Part shown: piece by piece, positions 12,101 to 17,612 of the stretch
Position numbering within the stretch: position 1 is the first letter of the stretch
How the letters are laid out: every line of letters starts with the position of its first letter
Origin: Brachionus koreanus
Taxonomy: Eukaryota > Rotifera > Eurotatoria > Ploima > Brachionidae
Assembly: GCA_016987375.1 (NCBI GenBank)
Contig: PJRA01000473.1
Span: forward strand, 519,804 to 539,396
Reading direction: 5' to 3'
DNA length: 19,593 nt
Notes under the pieces: generated by a model
What the model was told of the DNA's origin: nothing
The model's database searches: none
The model's input: the letters and a program-made list of their open reading frames with translations, nothing else
Program-made: the position numbers and the translations under genes

Positions 12101-12726
12101 AGCGAATAAATAGAAAAAAAAAACATAAAATAAATTTTTTAGAATCGTTGAAAAAAATTTAATTACAAAATCACAAAAAGGTTGCTGAATTTTAATGTTG
12201 TCGACATATTCAAAGACCTAAATTTTAAAAAAATAAAAAAAAAGATTTTTATTTTTTAAATATTTTTTAATAAATACATCCAAAAAAAAAATTTACTTAA
12301 CTTAAACGAATTAAAAAAAAAAAAGAAGATAATTCTAAAACAGTGAAATAAATTTACTTTAGCGATTGCTGGTTGGAATTAGTGAGCACAAACAAGCACA
12401 TGTTTTGTGCCGATTCGATCAGTTCACTGGCCTGAGACAGTGTAAGCTTTTGGGTGCATAAATCGTTGATTAGCAAAATAATATAGTTTTCTTTAAGACC
12501 AGCCAGATCCGCTTTGCTTTTAGACCTAACCTAAACACAGCAAAATAGAGAGTTTAGCGATAAAGTGTACATGCAGCAGCTTTGGATTTACTTTGGATAT
12601 GACCAACTGATTGTCCGAGTCTAGGACAATCCGAAAGCCCCATGGCGATTTTCCTTCTAAATAGAACGTTTTTAAACAAGAAGACTCCCTGTTTTTGGCT
12701 GGGTTTCGGCTAAAAAAGCTTGCCAT
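98..12726 (-). CDS. PDZ-domain, synaptopodin-2/myopodin-like protein (spliced gene, six exons)
   Basis: Gene-level entry: join of 12592-12726, 12358-12530, 3231-4111, 972-1052, 328-923 and (tentative) 98-157, all minus strand, giving about 641 aa. Every junction has a GT donor (GTAAAT or GTAATC/GTAATT) and an AG acceptor, and the phases (0, 2, 1, 1, 0) keep one open frame through 622 codons before the last exon. Residues about 19-98 form a PDZ domain (PWGFRI loop, LVISKV, SKADLAGL, ELIESAQN helix). Residues 103-396 are disordered linker with poly-Q. Residues 397-622 contain a GGRGAQIF...RRKEKSEKW motif that I recall from synaptopodin-family actin-binding proteins. That family is linked to Z-discs and stress fibres, so a cytoskeletal adaptor role is inferred. 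Alternatives are a PDLIM/Zasp-like protein without LIM domains, or a gene that continues beyond the window. The exon chain is firm; the family name is moderate. Confidence 0.7.
328..923 (-). CDS. Exon 5: conserved C-terminal region with synaptopodin-like basic motif
   Basis: Follows a 48-base intron (924-971) with acceptor GTGTAATAG. The 596-base exon encodes KANYSDSYFY, then LAKSIAETLEGSNPE, a His/Gly/Asp-rich stretch, DPVRLVVAPDSFKS and the motif GGRGAQIFQRRKEK followed by SEKWIVDE (about 395-459). It ends PPLPKPQPQIYQP. The G-x-GA-x-x-F-x-x-R(R/K) then EK(W/F)-V-(V/D) pattern is one I associate with SYNPO/SYNPO2 and related Z-disc proteins. The donor is CAGCCG|GTAATT in phase 0. Without splicing the frame would run on to 166 into AT-rich, unconserved sequence. 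Confidence 0.75.
972..1052 (-). CDS. Exon 4: 81-base acidic exon
   Basis: The acceptor is TTTTCTAG at 1053-1055. With the G left over from exon 3 the first codon is GTT, then 26 residues beginning KNEPYEDPIEAKYEREMG and ending ELAKPTS, with one base left over. The donor is CATCAA|GTAAAT. The exon is too short to have stood out as an open frame. It was found from its exact phase match with exons 3 and 5. The acidic, tyrosine-containing content resembles linkers just upstream of actin-binding repeats, but no domain can be named. Confidence 0.7.
1600..1765. repeat. Decayed tandem-like repeat, period about 20-23
   Basis: A CTGACA-like word recurs about every 20 bases: CTGACAGAATAAAC, CTGACATAAAAGAC, CTGACAAAAAAAC, TGACAACTAAAC, CTGATAAAAA, TAGACGAAAAAAC and TGACAAATAATC. 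Each is followed by a T-rich tail. This looks like an eroded minisatellite inside the intron. No known family is recognised. Confidence 0.35.
2534..2620. repeat. Foldback with 19-bp perfect stem core
   Basis: The left arm contains AAAAAAGTCTTAACAAGTC and the right arm its exact reverse complement GACTTGTTAAGACTTTTTT. The pairing extends outward imperfectly, with a loop of roughly 25 bases containing AAAGTCGAGACTGGGACTTT. It is MITE-like or a relic of one. GACTTTTTTT-type words also occur at 19023-19125, but that similarity is weak. Confidence 0.55.
2780..2945 (-). pseudogene. LINE ORF2 C-terminal fragment (non-LTR retrotransposon relic)
   Basis: The minus-strand translation gives NYELRLANLGLETLKERHER then GNLIQFYKM, followed by stop-broken NK.NHLNW. 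The (R)L-x-x-LGL-x-TL-x-x-R-x-ERG-x-LI-x-x-(F/Y)K pattern is typical of the region downstream of the reverse transcriptase in jockey/CR1/L2-type LINEs. Only this piece is left, with several stops. A similar piece (TLKERKERGDLIEFFK) is at 19150-19495. Confidence 0.6.
3231..4111 (-). CDS. Exon 3: low-complexity linker with poly-Q and Asn/Ser-rich tracts
   Basis: This 881-base exon encodes 293 full codons. It begins KNYQPEEMVVSEMMG after acceptor ATTTTAAG, continues with charged and Asn/Ser-rich sequence, a Gln tract (about 3605-3650) and an Asn-rich tract (about 3470-3570), then a Pro-rich end containing SPPPRPQF and HVWSPPPIHQ. It has no recognisable globular domain. The Pro-rich end could bind SH3, WW or EVH1 partners (inference). 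The donor is GCTAGAG|GTAATC in phase 1. The first Met is internal (4089) and not needed as a start, because the frame is open through the acceptor. Confidence 0.75.
4498..4644. mobile_element. Short foldback MITE-like element
   Basis: The left arm has AAAGTGTGGTGTCT followed by TTAGAAAAT. The right arm has the reverse complement AGACACCACACTTT preceded by ATTTTCTTT. Imperfect pairing extends outward (ATTTTATTAAACTG against CAGTTAAATAAAAT) to give arms of about 55 bases around an A/T spacer. There is no coding capacity. The superfamily and target duplication are not clear. Confidence 0.6.
5077..5130 (+). mobile_element. End fragment of the TTGGCAAAATG MITE family
   Basis: Matches the left end of the complete copy at 17153-17346. 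GGCA is followed, after two changed bases, by a perfect ATGAAAATAATTTTACATTT stretch and then a diverged TTTTTGGAATTTTTTC. Only this end is present. Confidence 0.5.
6252..6310. repeat. Perfect 27-base direct duplication
   Basis: The unit beginning ACAACTAGTTTATTCATGAT occurs at 6252-6278 and again at 6284-6310 without a mismatch, separated by five bases (period 32). It is a recent local duplication in otherwise featureless sequence. Confidence 0.8.
6590..6725. other. GC-richer patch, possible decayed transposon end
   Basis: A short stretch with normal base composition amid AT-rich DNA (contains ACTGCCAAAAATCTTGG and AAGTGTGTCCCAAAC). Two minus-strand frames and one plus-strand frame stay open for roughly 35-50 codons, but none gives a protein I recognise. 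The CTGCCAAAAATCTTGG...GTGTCCC wording is loosely like Tc1-type terminal sequence, which I cannot confirm. Confidence 0.25.
7857..7985 (+). mobile_element. Diverged copy of the TTGGCAAAATG MITE family
   Basis: Collinear with the complete copy at 17153-17346. It shares TTAAATTTT-ATATTTTT, then TTTGTG-AATTTTTCAGAA, a poly-A/AAATTAAA centre and AATTTCTTAAATATT followed by A(C/T)AAAAAATC. The terminal repeats are eroded and part of the left arm is missing. Confidence 0.5.
8130..8205. other. Back-to-back piggyBac-like ends around TTAA
   Basis: TTAA at 8171-8174 has CACTAGAAAGTCC to its right and, reading leftwards on the other strand, CACTCAAAGGACC then GGCGGTGTCATTTTGACAC. Palindromic GTGTCAAAATGACAC lies just left. 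TTAA target use with CACT-starting ends and a GC-rich subterminal stretch is compatible with piggyBac-like elements. No transposase or matching partner end is seen nearby, so this is a tentative reading. Confidence 0.3.
8434..8596 (+). CDS. Orphan terminal coding exon inside the antisense intron
   Basis: After a strong acceptor (TTTCTTTATTTAACTCCTAA, then TTATCAATTTTAG, with a CTAAT branch-like site) one frame stays open for 53 codons (two bases first, phase 1 upstream) and ends TAA at about 8594-8596. It reads NLFDSNENIALRHSRRLKEQ, then CIAWYTREYQIEERRKRSKN, then QELTKFDMFLTIK. AATAAA overlaps the stop. The composition (charged, helical, one Trp) looks like real protein and not translated AT noise, but I do not recognise it. 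No convincing upstream exon was found on the plus strand. It could be the last exon of a nested gene, or a decayed transposon-encoded fragment. Confidence 0.45.
8655..9517 (+). pseudogene. LINE reverse transcriptase relic, 5' part
   Basis: Non-LTR retrotransposon ORF2 broken by stops and frameshifts. In order: TERGLVQR.TEHLKEVFNRPE (linker before the RT), KNGDNWKGVTLLTIASKVLC, LREEQVGFRRDRGCFDQIFA with RTIIEQ, NTGVRQGCVLS (9181-9213), then DFADDLVLIAN with the catalytic DD (9321-9335), and FTYLGSNIS. The stretch that should carry the first catalytic Asp (the D-x-x-KAFD motif) between IIEQ and GVRQG is missing, so the copy also has an internal deletion. The endonuclease is absent. The clade (RTE- or CR1-like) is uncertain. 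Confidence 0.75.
9518..11768. mobile_element. Insertion splitting the LINE, with CCCAGTC-type ends
   Basis: The LINE stops at 9517 and resumes about 11773. The intervening segment starts CCCAGTCAAC (9518-9527) and ends GACTGGG (11762-11768). The exact reverse complement GTTGACTGGG also occurs inside at 10581-10590. One reading is an element at 9518-10590 with 10-bp terminal inverted repeats plus a second, related, partial element to 11768. The sequence near 10675-10725 is roughly the reverse complement of 11690-11760 (ACGAT...ATGAATCATC), suggesting another pair of arms. No transposase is encoded and no clear target duplication was found. About 110 LINE codons are missing at the site. Confidence 0.45.
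11769..12122 (+). pseudogene. LINE relic, 3' part with A-rich tail
   Basis: Continues the element of 8655-9517. LRRIQKIHWPDRIKNEEQ (from 11773) is followed in another frame by KNKRLRWLGHIIRMEESRMT then KRALQWTPQGRRYGRT, the usual C-terminal order for this LINE group. An untranslated tail ends ...GCCGAGAAGCGAATAAATAG and then a run of A at about 12113-12122, which I take as the 3' end of the element. It lies in the same orientation as the 5' part, antisense to the PDZ gene. Confidence 0.7.
12358..12530 (-). CDS. Exon 2: second half of PDZ domain
   Basis: The acceptor is TGTTTAG|GTTAGG. Moving it to the next AG would put a stop right after the first codon, so this AG is chosen. The exon encodes VRSKSKADLAGL, then IILLIND and the helix LTLSQASELIESAQNM followed by the last strand LFVL, which completes the PDZ fold. 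The usual Gly-Asp before the IND strand is Glu-Asn here. The donor is CTAAA|GTAAAT, leaving phase 2, which exon 3 completes with a single C. The intron to exon 1 is 61 bases. Confidence 0.8.
12592..12726 (-). CDS. Exon 1: start codon and first half of PDZ domain
   Basis: Encodes 45 residues starting MASFFSRN. It contains the carboxylate-binding loop PWGFRI (residues 29-34) and strand LVISK (41-45). The ATG at 12726 is the first after an in-frame upstream stop, so it is a reasonable start, although a further upstream exon is possible. The exon ends in phase 0 at TCCAAA|GTAAAT. Joining to exon 2 gives VISK|VRSKSKADLAGL, the normal PDZ continuation, which is the strongest evidence for this junction. 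Reading through the donor instead soon leaves PDZ-like sequence. Confidence 0.8.
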
Positions 12727-13466
12727 ATCAGAAAGAAATATTTCTAGTTTTTAAAAGACTAAGAGTTGCAACATTTGGTCTTAAGCTGATTGAATCGACA
12801 TTTAAACAAGTCTAGAAAAATATTTATTTAATTTGTTTGTGAACTAAAAAGTAGCCCAGGCCTAACTCCAATCAGAACTTTTTATGCTAATATTTAGTTC
12901 ATCTCTGCAGTTAATATAGATAAAATATACATAAAAGGTTATCTATTAACCTCGTTATGAAAAAAAAAAAGCAAAAAAAAGTATTGTATCCCTTTGCTAG
13001 ATTTCTCGGTCAATATTAAAAATTCTACTTACTCGATTTGATTATGAATGCAAAACAAAAAAGATCAGTTTTGCCAAAATGAGCTTAGATTTTTAGATTC
13101 AATGCTATAAATCGATTTCAGATAAACTAAATGTGAAATTTAAAACTGAGCGAATATTCAACTTTAAGTTGGGTGAAGCAATTTGTTAAATTAATCTTTC
13201 GAGTGTTTAAATGTCTATAAAGATTAGAAGTTGAGAATTATTTTACCAACACCAGAATTATGATCATAAGCTCTCTCTCTCTATTTTAATTGATATGTAA
13301 GAAATCTGTATTGCGTAGTTGATTAATAAAAATTGCCTTTTTATTTTATCAAAAATATGTTGTTAGCTTATAAATTTTTTAAAATTAAGATAATATTTGA
13401 TTTAAAAATAGAGCTAAGTTTCAGTATTCATAGAAGCAGTTATTTAAATTAGGTTTAATTTTCAAC
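12727..13466. other. 5' flank of the PDZ gene, no gene seen
   Basis: AT-rich sequence upstream of the PDZ start codon. It contains a short CT microsatellite (about 13270-13281). No TATA box in a convincing position, no ORF and no repeat structure was identified. The promoter of the PDZ gene should lie here or in an upstream non-coding exon. Confidence 0.4.
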
Positions 13467-13693
13467 ATTTTTTTGCAACGTAAATTGGGTGGTTATAAAT
13501 GTGGTTAATTTGGTTACGATATTTTGTTTTTCAAATTTAGACCGTTTCTAAAATAAAAGAAGAAAATAAAAGTCTGATCCAAGTAGAAAAGAGGTCGTAG
13601 AATAAGAATTTATTTGTTTGGAAGCTCTAACTTTGAAAAACAAAATTTCGTTACCACATTTATAATTACCCCATTTTACGTTACAAAAAATAT
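13467..13693. mobile_element. Foldback MITE-like element with about 60-70-base arms
   Basis: The left arm (13467-13543) and the reverse complement of the right arm (about 13626-13693) share TT(T)TTTTG(C/T)AACGTAAA, TTATAAATGTGG, AACGA/TACGA and ATTTTGTTTTTCAAA. The left arm carries about nine extra bases. The centre is about 80 bases of purine-rich sequence. It is about 100 bases upstream of the MULE relic, so a MULE-derived non-autonomous element is possible, but no 9-bp target duplication is evident. Confidence 0.6.
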
Positions 13694-13794
13694 TTATTAA
13701 TTTGTTTATTTGACACTATATCGATCCTTAGAAAAATTTTAGTAAAAAAAAGACAATTTTTTTGTCGAAATCTTATTCAATGTTTTTTATTTAA

Positions 13795-14345
13795 ATATTA
13801 TCGTTTAATGCTTTTTGCCAAATAAACAGCAAAGAACATATATAAAATTATTTAATAATCTAAAATCAAAAGGGATTTCAACAACCCCAGTTCGTATTTT
13901 TTCTGATTTTGAACAAGCAATTAGTAATTCAATTCGAGAATGCTTTCCCGGTGCTTAAATTGAAGGATGCTATTTCCATATAACATCAAATTTATGGAAA
14001 CATATGACAATTGGCCTAAAGAAAAAATCATAAAAATGACAAAAATTTCAAAATGCATGTCAAATATCTAAATTAATTAATTAATCAAAATTAATTCCAT
14101 TGATACCATTGAAACACACAATTGTTGTCTTTGATGAGCTTAAATCAAAATGTCCGGACTTAGTAAAACCGATATATGAGTACTTTGAAAAAAATTAAAT
14201 TGGTTATCTTAAGTATCCGGTATTTAATTAACCATTTAATTAAAGAACAACATCTTATGGAAATCTGTTTAAAGCAATTAAATTCTGGAGTTTTATTTTC
14301 TCGTGATCAAAGAGAAATAAAAAAATTCAAGAATCTAATTAATTT
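13795..14345 (+). pseudogene. MULE-type transposase relic
   Basis: From 13809 one frame reads CFLPNKQQRTYIKLFNNLKS, then PVRIFSDFEQAISNSIRECF, PGA.IEGCYFHITSNLW and KHMTIGLKKKS. This is the MULE transposase core order: catalytic Asp in the DFE motif, then GC-x-FH. Farther on come VFDELKSKCPDLVKPIYEYF and EKN.IGYLKYPVFN, and after a frameshift HLIKEQHLMEICLKQLNSG (to about 14345). These match the C-terminal part of FLYWCH/MULE-like proteins in animals. The first Asp region and the segment with the last catalytic Glu are missing. It is a dead copy. Confidence 0.7.
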
Positions 14346-14614
14346 AGCAAAAGAATTTTCAAAAAAATTTTATTTTTTTAATTTGATTATTTACAAAATT
14401 TGATAGTAATTATGTAGTGTTAATTGTCAATTTTTTTTTTACTTATTTACAAACATTATTAATTAATCAATTAATAAATCAATTATGTTACTTTGAAAAA
14501 AGTCATCTTGACCAAAAGTATCCAAGTTCCCGGTACTTCCAGTTTGGTCAATTTAGATCGTACAGGACTCATCGATAGCTCAAATTAAAGAGCACGACGA
14601 CCTCTACAACCTAC

Positions 14615-14661
14615 TTTTGTCTGTTGAGTTTTTACCGGAGTGAAAAACTCAAAAGACAAAA
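14615..14661. repeat. Perfect-looking hairpin, about 21-base arms, 4-base loop
   Basis: TTTTGTCTGTTGAGTTTTTAC pairs with GTGAAAAACTCAAAAGACAAAA around a CGGA loop, with about two mismatches. It sits in a less AT-rich stretch (14500-14670). It could be the centre of a foldback element. No protein or known RNA is recognised. Confidence 0.6.
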
Positions 14662-15120
14662 AAATACGCGACTTTGAAAATTCCTAAAAACGCATTTTTT
14701 AAGGATCTTCAAAAGGTGTCCATTAAAGGACTTTTTTGATATCCTTTTATTATAAGTATATACCCAAGCCATCGCAATATTTTGTAATGTATTGACTTAA
14801 TTTCATAGACTTACTTTGAATTTGTTCTTTTGTATAGTTCAGCATTCGAAAGTGTCTCAGGCCATTGTATCTCCATATAAAATATTGCAATGTATATATC
14901 CAAATAAAAACATATAAAGAAAAAAACAAGACATATTAATAAAAAAAAAGTAAAATATGGCAAAATATAAAATAAGAAAAAAATCTAAGTTTGTATTATG
15001 ATAAAAGAAAGGAACCAAAATCTAAGATTGAGTGTCAAAATGATATTTAAGCATCGCTTGAAAAAAATAAAGTTAACTCAATAAAATGTAAAAAAATGGT
15101 CAAGACAAATCAGCTCAAAA
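14662..15120. other. Intergenic, weak inverted repeat only
   Basis: A GCAATATTTT word at about 14784 and its reverse complement AAAATATTGC at about 14880 sit near TATATAC words and suggest a small foldback of about 150 bases. Nothing else is identifiable. The stretch 14346-14614 likewise shows no gene. Confidence 0.3.
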
Positions 15121-15174
15121 ATGTTTAAGAAAAATAAAAAAAAATCAGTTTTTTCATAGAAGGAGATTTAGTTT

Positions 15175-15360
15175 TTTTTTTTAGAACTGATGATGTTGAT
15201 CGTGGTATTACTGATATTTAAAATATTTTATGTTCAATACTTAGAAATGAGAAACGAAACGAGCTTTTTAAATTAGGAGTTCTTGATAGTTTTATTATAC
15301 CAAACATTTTGCTACTTTTATCCCTCTTGAATTTTCTCAAGTGTTGTTGTTTAAGTTAAA
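15175..15360 (+). pseudogene. Decayed coding-like stretch, unidentified
   Basis: The plus-strand frame reads RTDDVDRGITDI, a stop, then NILCSILRNEKRNELFKLGV and LDSFIIPNI. A one-base shift then gives ATFIPLEFSQVLLFKLNHV. The composition is protein-like and unlike the surrounding A/T runs. With a stop and a frameshift it is at most a relic, probably of a mobile element. I do not recognise the family. Confidence 0.35.
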
Positions 15361-15599
15361 TCATGTTAAAAATATTAAATTCAAAATAAAATTATAAATT
15401 AAATTAAAAATTGATAGTTTAAATTTATGATATGAAATTTTTGTTTTAAAAGCAAATATTAAACTCTAAATATTGAAAATTGACCAAAAATATAATAACT
15501 AAATTAAAATTTTAGGATTTAATAATTTTTTTTTAATTTATTTTAAATTTGCAACTCTAATGCCTCTTTAAATAAATAAAAATTTAATTTAATTTTTTT

Positions 15600-15969
15600 T
15601 TTAAATCTAGCATTAGAAGCACCAAACGAGTCACTTATCGTTTTACAAAATTCTCACATATTTTGAACAGATTACATGAAAAAAAAAACTTTCTAGAATG
15701 TGTAATATTTACATTATTACCCTTGGGCCCGTCTATCCGATCTCCTCGTTAGACGTTTAGGAACGGCTATTTATGCTCCATGTTAACTAAAACGCTTATG
15801 TTTTAGCTAGTTAACAAATCGAGTGATATCGACAAAGATGTCGCTATATCACAGAATTTTCAAATTTTATATTTTTCTTTATTGAAAATAACACTTAATA
15901 AAACTTGTTTTATTTTTTTTAATTTTTGATTAAAATTACATAAAAAATGCTGGATACTTCTAGTGTTAA
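15600..15969. mobile_element. Possible non-autonomous piggyBac-like remnant with internal hairpins
   Basis: The right edge reads ACTTCTAGTGTTAA (TTAA 15966-15969), that is TTAACACTAGAAG on the minus strand, the same end word as at 8171. The left edge has GCATTAGAAGC after TTAAATCTA, a poorer match. Inside is a GC-rich patch (GGGCCCGTCTATCCGATC) and two hairpins: TGTTAACTA..AAAAC with its mate at 15781-15816, and GATATCGACA with TGTCGCTATATC at 15825-15850. There is no transposase. Assignment rests on TTAA and the short end word only. Confidence 0.3.
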
Positions 15970-16380
15970 AAAATGTGTATGATGTAGTGCTCTAATTCAA
16001 TTAAATATATTGTTAAATTAATTAAATTTATTTAAATATATTGCCGATAGAAGAGGAGAAATCGATTCTCGATTATGAGAGAAAATTCAACATTTAAAGG
16101 TTGGAAGGCATTTTTTGACTCTTGTTTGTTTTGTATTAAATCAATAAACTAATTTTTGACAAGTTTATTTTTTAATAAAATTTAGATTCTAAAAAATTTC
16201 AAGATTTATTATTAATTTTTTATTTTATTCCAAAAATAGTTCAGCTAGCTTTTTTTGCATTTTAATTGTGAATTTGGCATTAGATAGTGTTAAAACTTGT
16301 ATTAGTCTTAACCATAGTTTTTTTTCTATATATTTATTTTGTATTCATTATGCTTTTAAATTAAAATCTAAAAAAAAATT
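15970..16380. other. Intergenic, nothing identified except Pol III terminator side
   Basis: AT-rich sequence with no ORF or repeat structure that I can support. The A-run at 16370-16378 is the T-run terminator of the neighbouring minus-strand tRNA. Confidence 0.4.
16370..16378 (-). terminator. RNA polymerase III terminator of tRNA-Ser
   Basis: Nine A on the plus strand give nine T on the transcribed sense strand, starting three bases after the tRNA 3' end. This is a normal Pol III stop. Confidence 0.8.
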
Positions 16381-16462
16381 CGCTGCGAACAGGATTTGAA
16401 CCTGTGCGGGAATAACCCAACAGATTTCAAGTCTGTCGCCTTAACCACTCGGCCATCGCAGC
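16381..16462 (-). tRNA. tRNA-Ser(UGA)
   Basis: 82 bases without an intron. The acceptor stem GCTGCGA pairs perfectly with TCGCAGC, and the discriminator base is G (16381), as in eukaryotic tRNA-Ser. The A box is TGGCCGAGTGG (16445-16455) and the B box GGTTCAAATCC (16392-16402). The anticodon stem (16420-16424 with 16432-16436) encloses loop CTTGAAA with anticodon TGA at 16427-16429. The long variable arm (TTGGGTTATTCCCGC region) is the class II hallmark of serine tRNA. It looks functional. Confidence 0.97.
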
Positions 16463-16949
16463 TCTTATATTTCAATATAATAAAATTCATTTATGTTTTT
16501 TGAATTAAGTAAAACTTAATTTCATTTGATTAATAGATAAAAAAGAATTTCTCTAATATGCATCAATGCATATAAATAGTAGTAAATTTTAGCATTCGAT
16601 TGGAATCATTAAAACAGAATCATTAAAATAGTTTATTGATATTTTATTCGAAATAATTTGACGTTTCTTAAACCTAAAATATCGTTAAATGAAAAAGCTT
16701 TTATTCTAAAAAAAAACGCAAAATTGTCAAATCTCAAGACGTCAACAAAATACTCTCTTTTTTAGTTTTATATACTATGGTTAATTATATCTTGATTAAT
16801 TATTGTAGTATTTTTTAAATTAAGTTTAATATTGCTATATTTGCAAAGTAACAAAAAAGTATCCAGAAAATTTTTATCAAAATCTAAGAAAAAGGCAAAA
16901 TATGCAAAATGAGTAAAATTAGTAAAATGAAAAAAAAAAGCAATAAAAA
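16463..16949. other. Intergenic, 5' side of tRNA-Ser and eroded LINE flank
   Basis: No supported gene. An open minus-strand frame (16768-16959, beginning MYQFFIAFFF) is mostly Phe/Asn-rich translation of T-rich DNA. Its first residues directly follow the LINE SGILQGS motif, so it may be the eroded continuation of that element. Confidence 0.4.
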
Positions 16950-17612
16950 ATTGATACATAGAACCTTGTAGAATTCCACTTTTAACCTTTATTCAACTTG
17001 AGCTGATGTCCCCTAATACTACTCTTTGTGACACGCCTTTATCCAATTTATCAGACTTTCACCAAATCCAAAAAATTTACACAAGTTTTCTAAAAAAGAC
17101 TTTATCAAAAGCTTTTGCAAAATCTGTGTAAATGATGTCAACTGGTACACCATTGGCAAAATGAAAATAATTTTACATTTTTAAATTTTCATATTTTTGA
17201 ATTTTTTGTGCAATTTTTCAGAAGATTGAAATAACTGTATCAAATTATTTGGAAAAAAAAATAAAATTAAAAAATTTCTTAAATATTGCATAAAAAATCC
17301 AAAAATATGAAAATTTAAAAATGTAAAATTATTTTCATTTTGCCAAACCATTTGATATCGCTTTAGAAATAAAATCCATAATTTCCAATAATTTGGTCAT
17401 GCATGATTTTTTTAGTAAGAAACCGTGCTTTTATGTGGATATTAAATTGTTTTTAAGCGAATGCTCTAATATTGATTCTTTAATTATGGACTCCAATACT
17501 TTCCATATAATACAAGTTAAAGATACTAGACGATAATTCTATGGAGACAGTCTAGAACCCCCCTTATGTAACGGTAATGCATTTACTTGTTTCCAAACTT
17601 CTGGTAGCTCTC
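16950..17612 (-). pseudogene. LINE reverse transcriptase relic interrupted by a MITE
   Basis: Read on the minus strand from 17612: GELPEVWKQVNALPLHKGGS, RLSP.NYRLVSLTCIIWKVL, ESIIKESILEH, KHGFLLKKSCMTKLLEIMDF and ISKAISNG, then the MITE, then NGVPVDIIYTDFAKAFDKV (motif A with the catalytic Asp, 17099-17150), QRVVLGDISSS and VKSGILQGS (motif B region). This order is the RT domain of jockey/CR1/L2-type LINEs. Stops and frameshifts make it dead, and the DD motif and ends are missing. It is a different LINE lineage from the plus-strand copy at 8655-12122, judged by the GELP..WK and KGGSR wording. Confidence 0.75.
17153..17346. mobile_element. Complete 194-bp MITE with 4-bp target duplication
   Basis: Terminal inverted repeats start TTGGCAAAATGAAAATAATT and are identical for about 46 bases on both sides, continuing with mismatches. 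The copy is flanked by ACCA at 17149-17152 and 17347-17350. Removing the element and one ACCA restores the LINE codons across the gap (ISNGVPVDIIY on the minus strand), which fixes both boundaries. It has no coding capacity. Related sequence lies at 5077-5130 and 7857-7985. The superfamily is not assigned. Confidence 0.85.

Larger units (their letters stand above)
4112..12357 (-). other. 8.2-kb intron of the PDZ gene, filled with mobile-element debris
   Basis: Lies between exon 2 (donor CTAAA|GTAAAT) and exon 3 (acceptor ATTTTAAG). It contains a foldback (4498-4644), three copies or fragments of the TTGGCAAAATG MITE family or related sequence, a perfect 27-base duplication (6252-6310), a GC-richer patch (6590-6725), an orphan plus-strand exon (8434-8596) and a split LINE (8655-12122). 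In 4645-5070, 5131-6250, 6311-6590, 6726-7855 and 7990-8430 I see only AT-rich sequence. The one open frame there (7545-7763, plus) encodes nothing I recognise. Confidence 0.6.

Noticed and set aside
16768..16959. 63-codon minus-strand frame rich in Phe
   Set aside because: Low-complexity translation of T-rich sequence. At most its first residues are an eroded LINE continuation.
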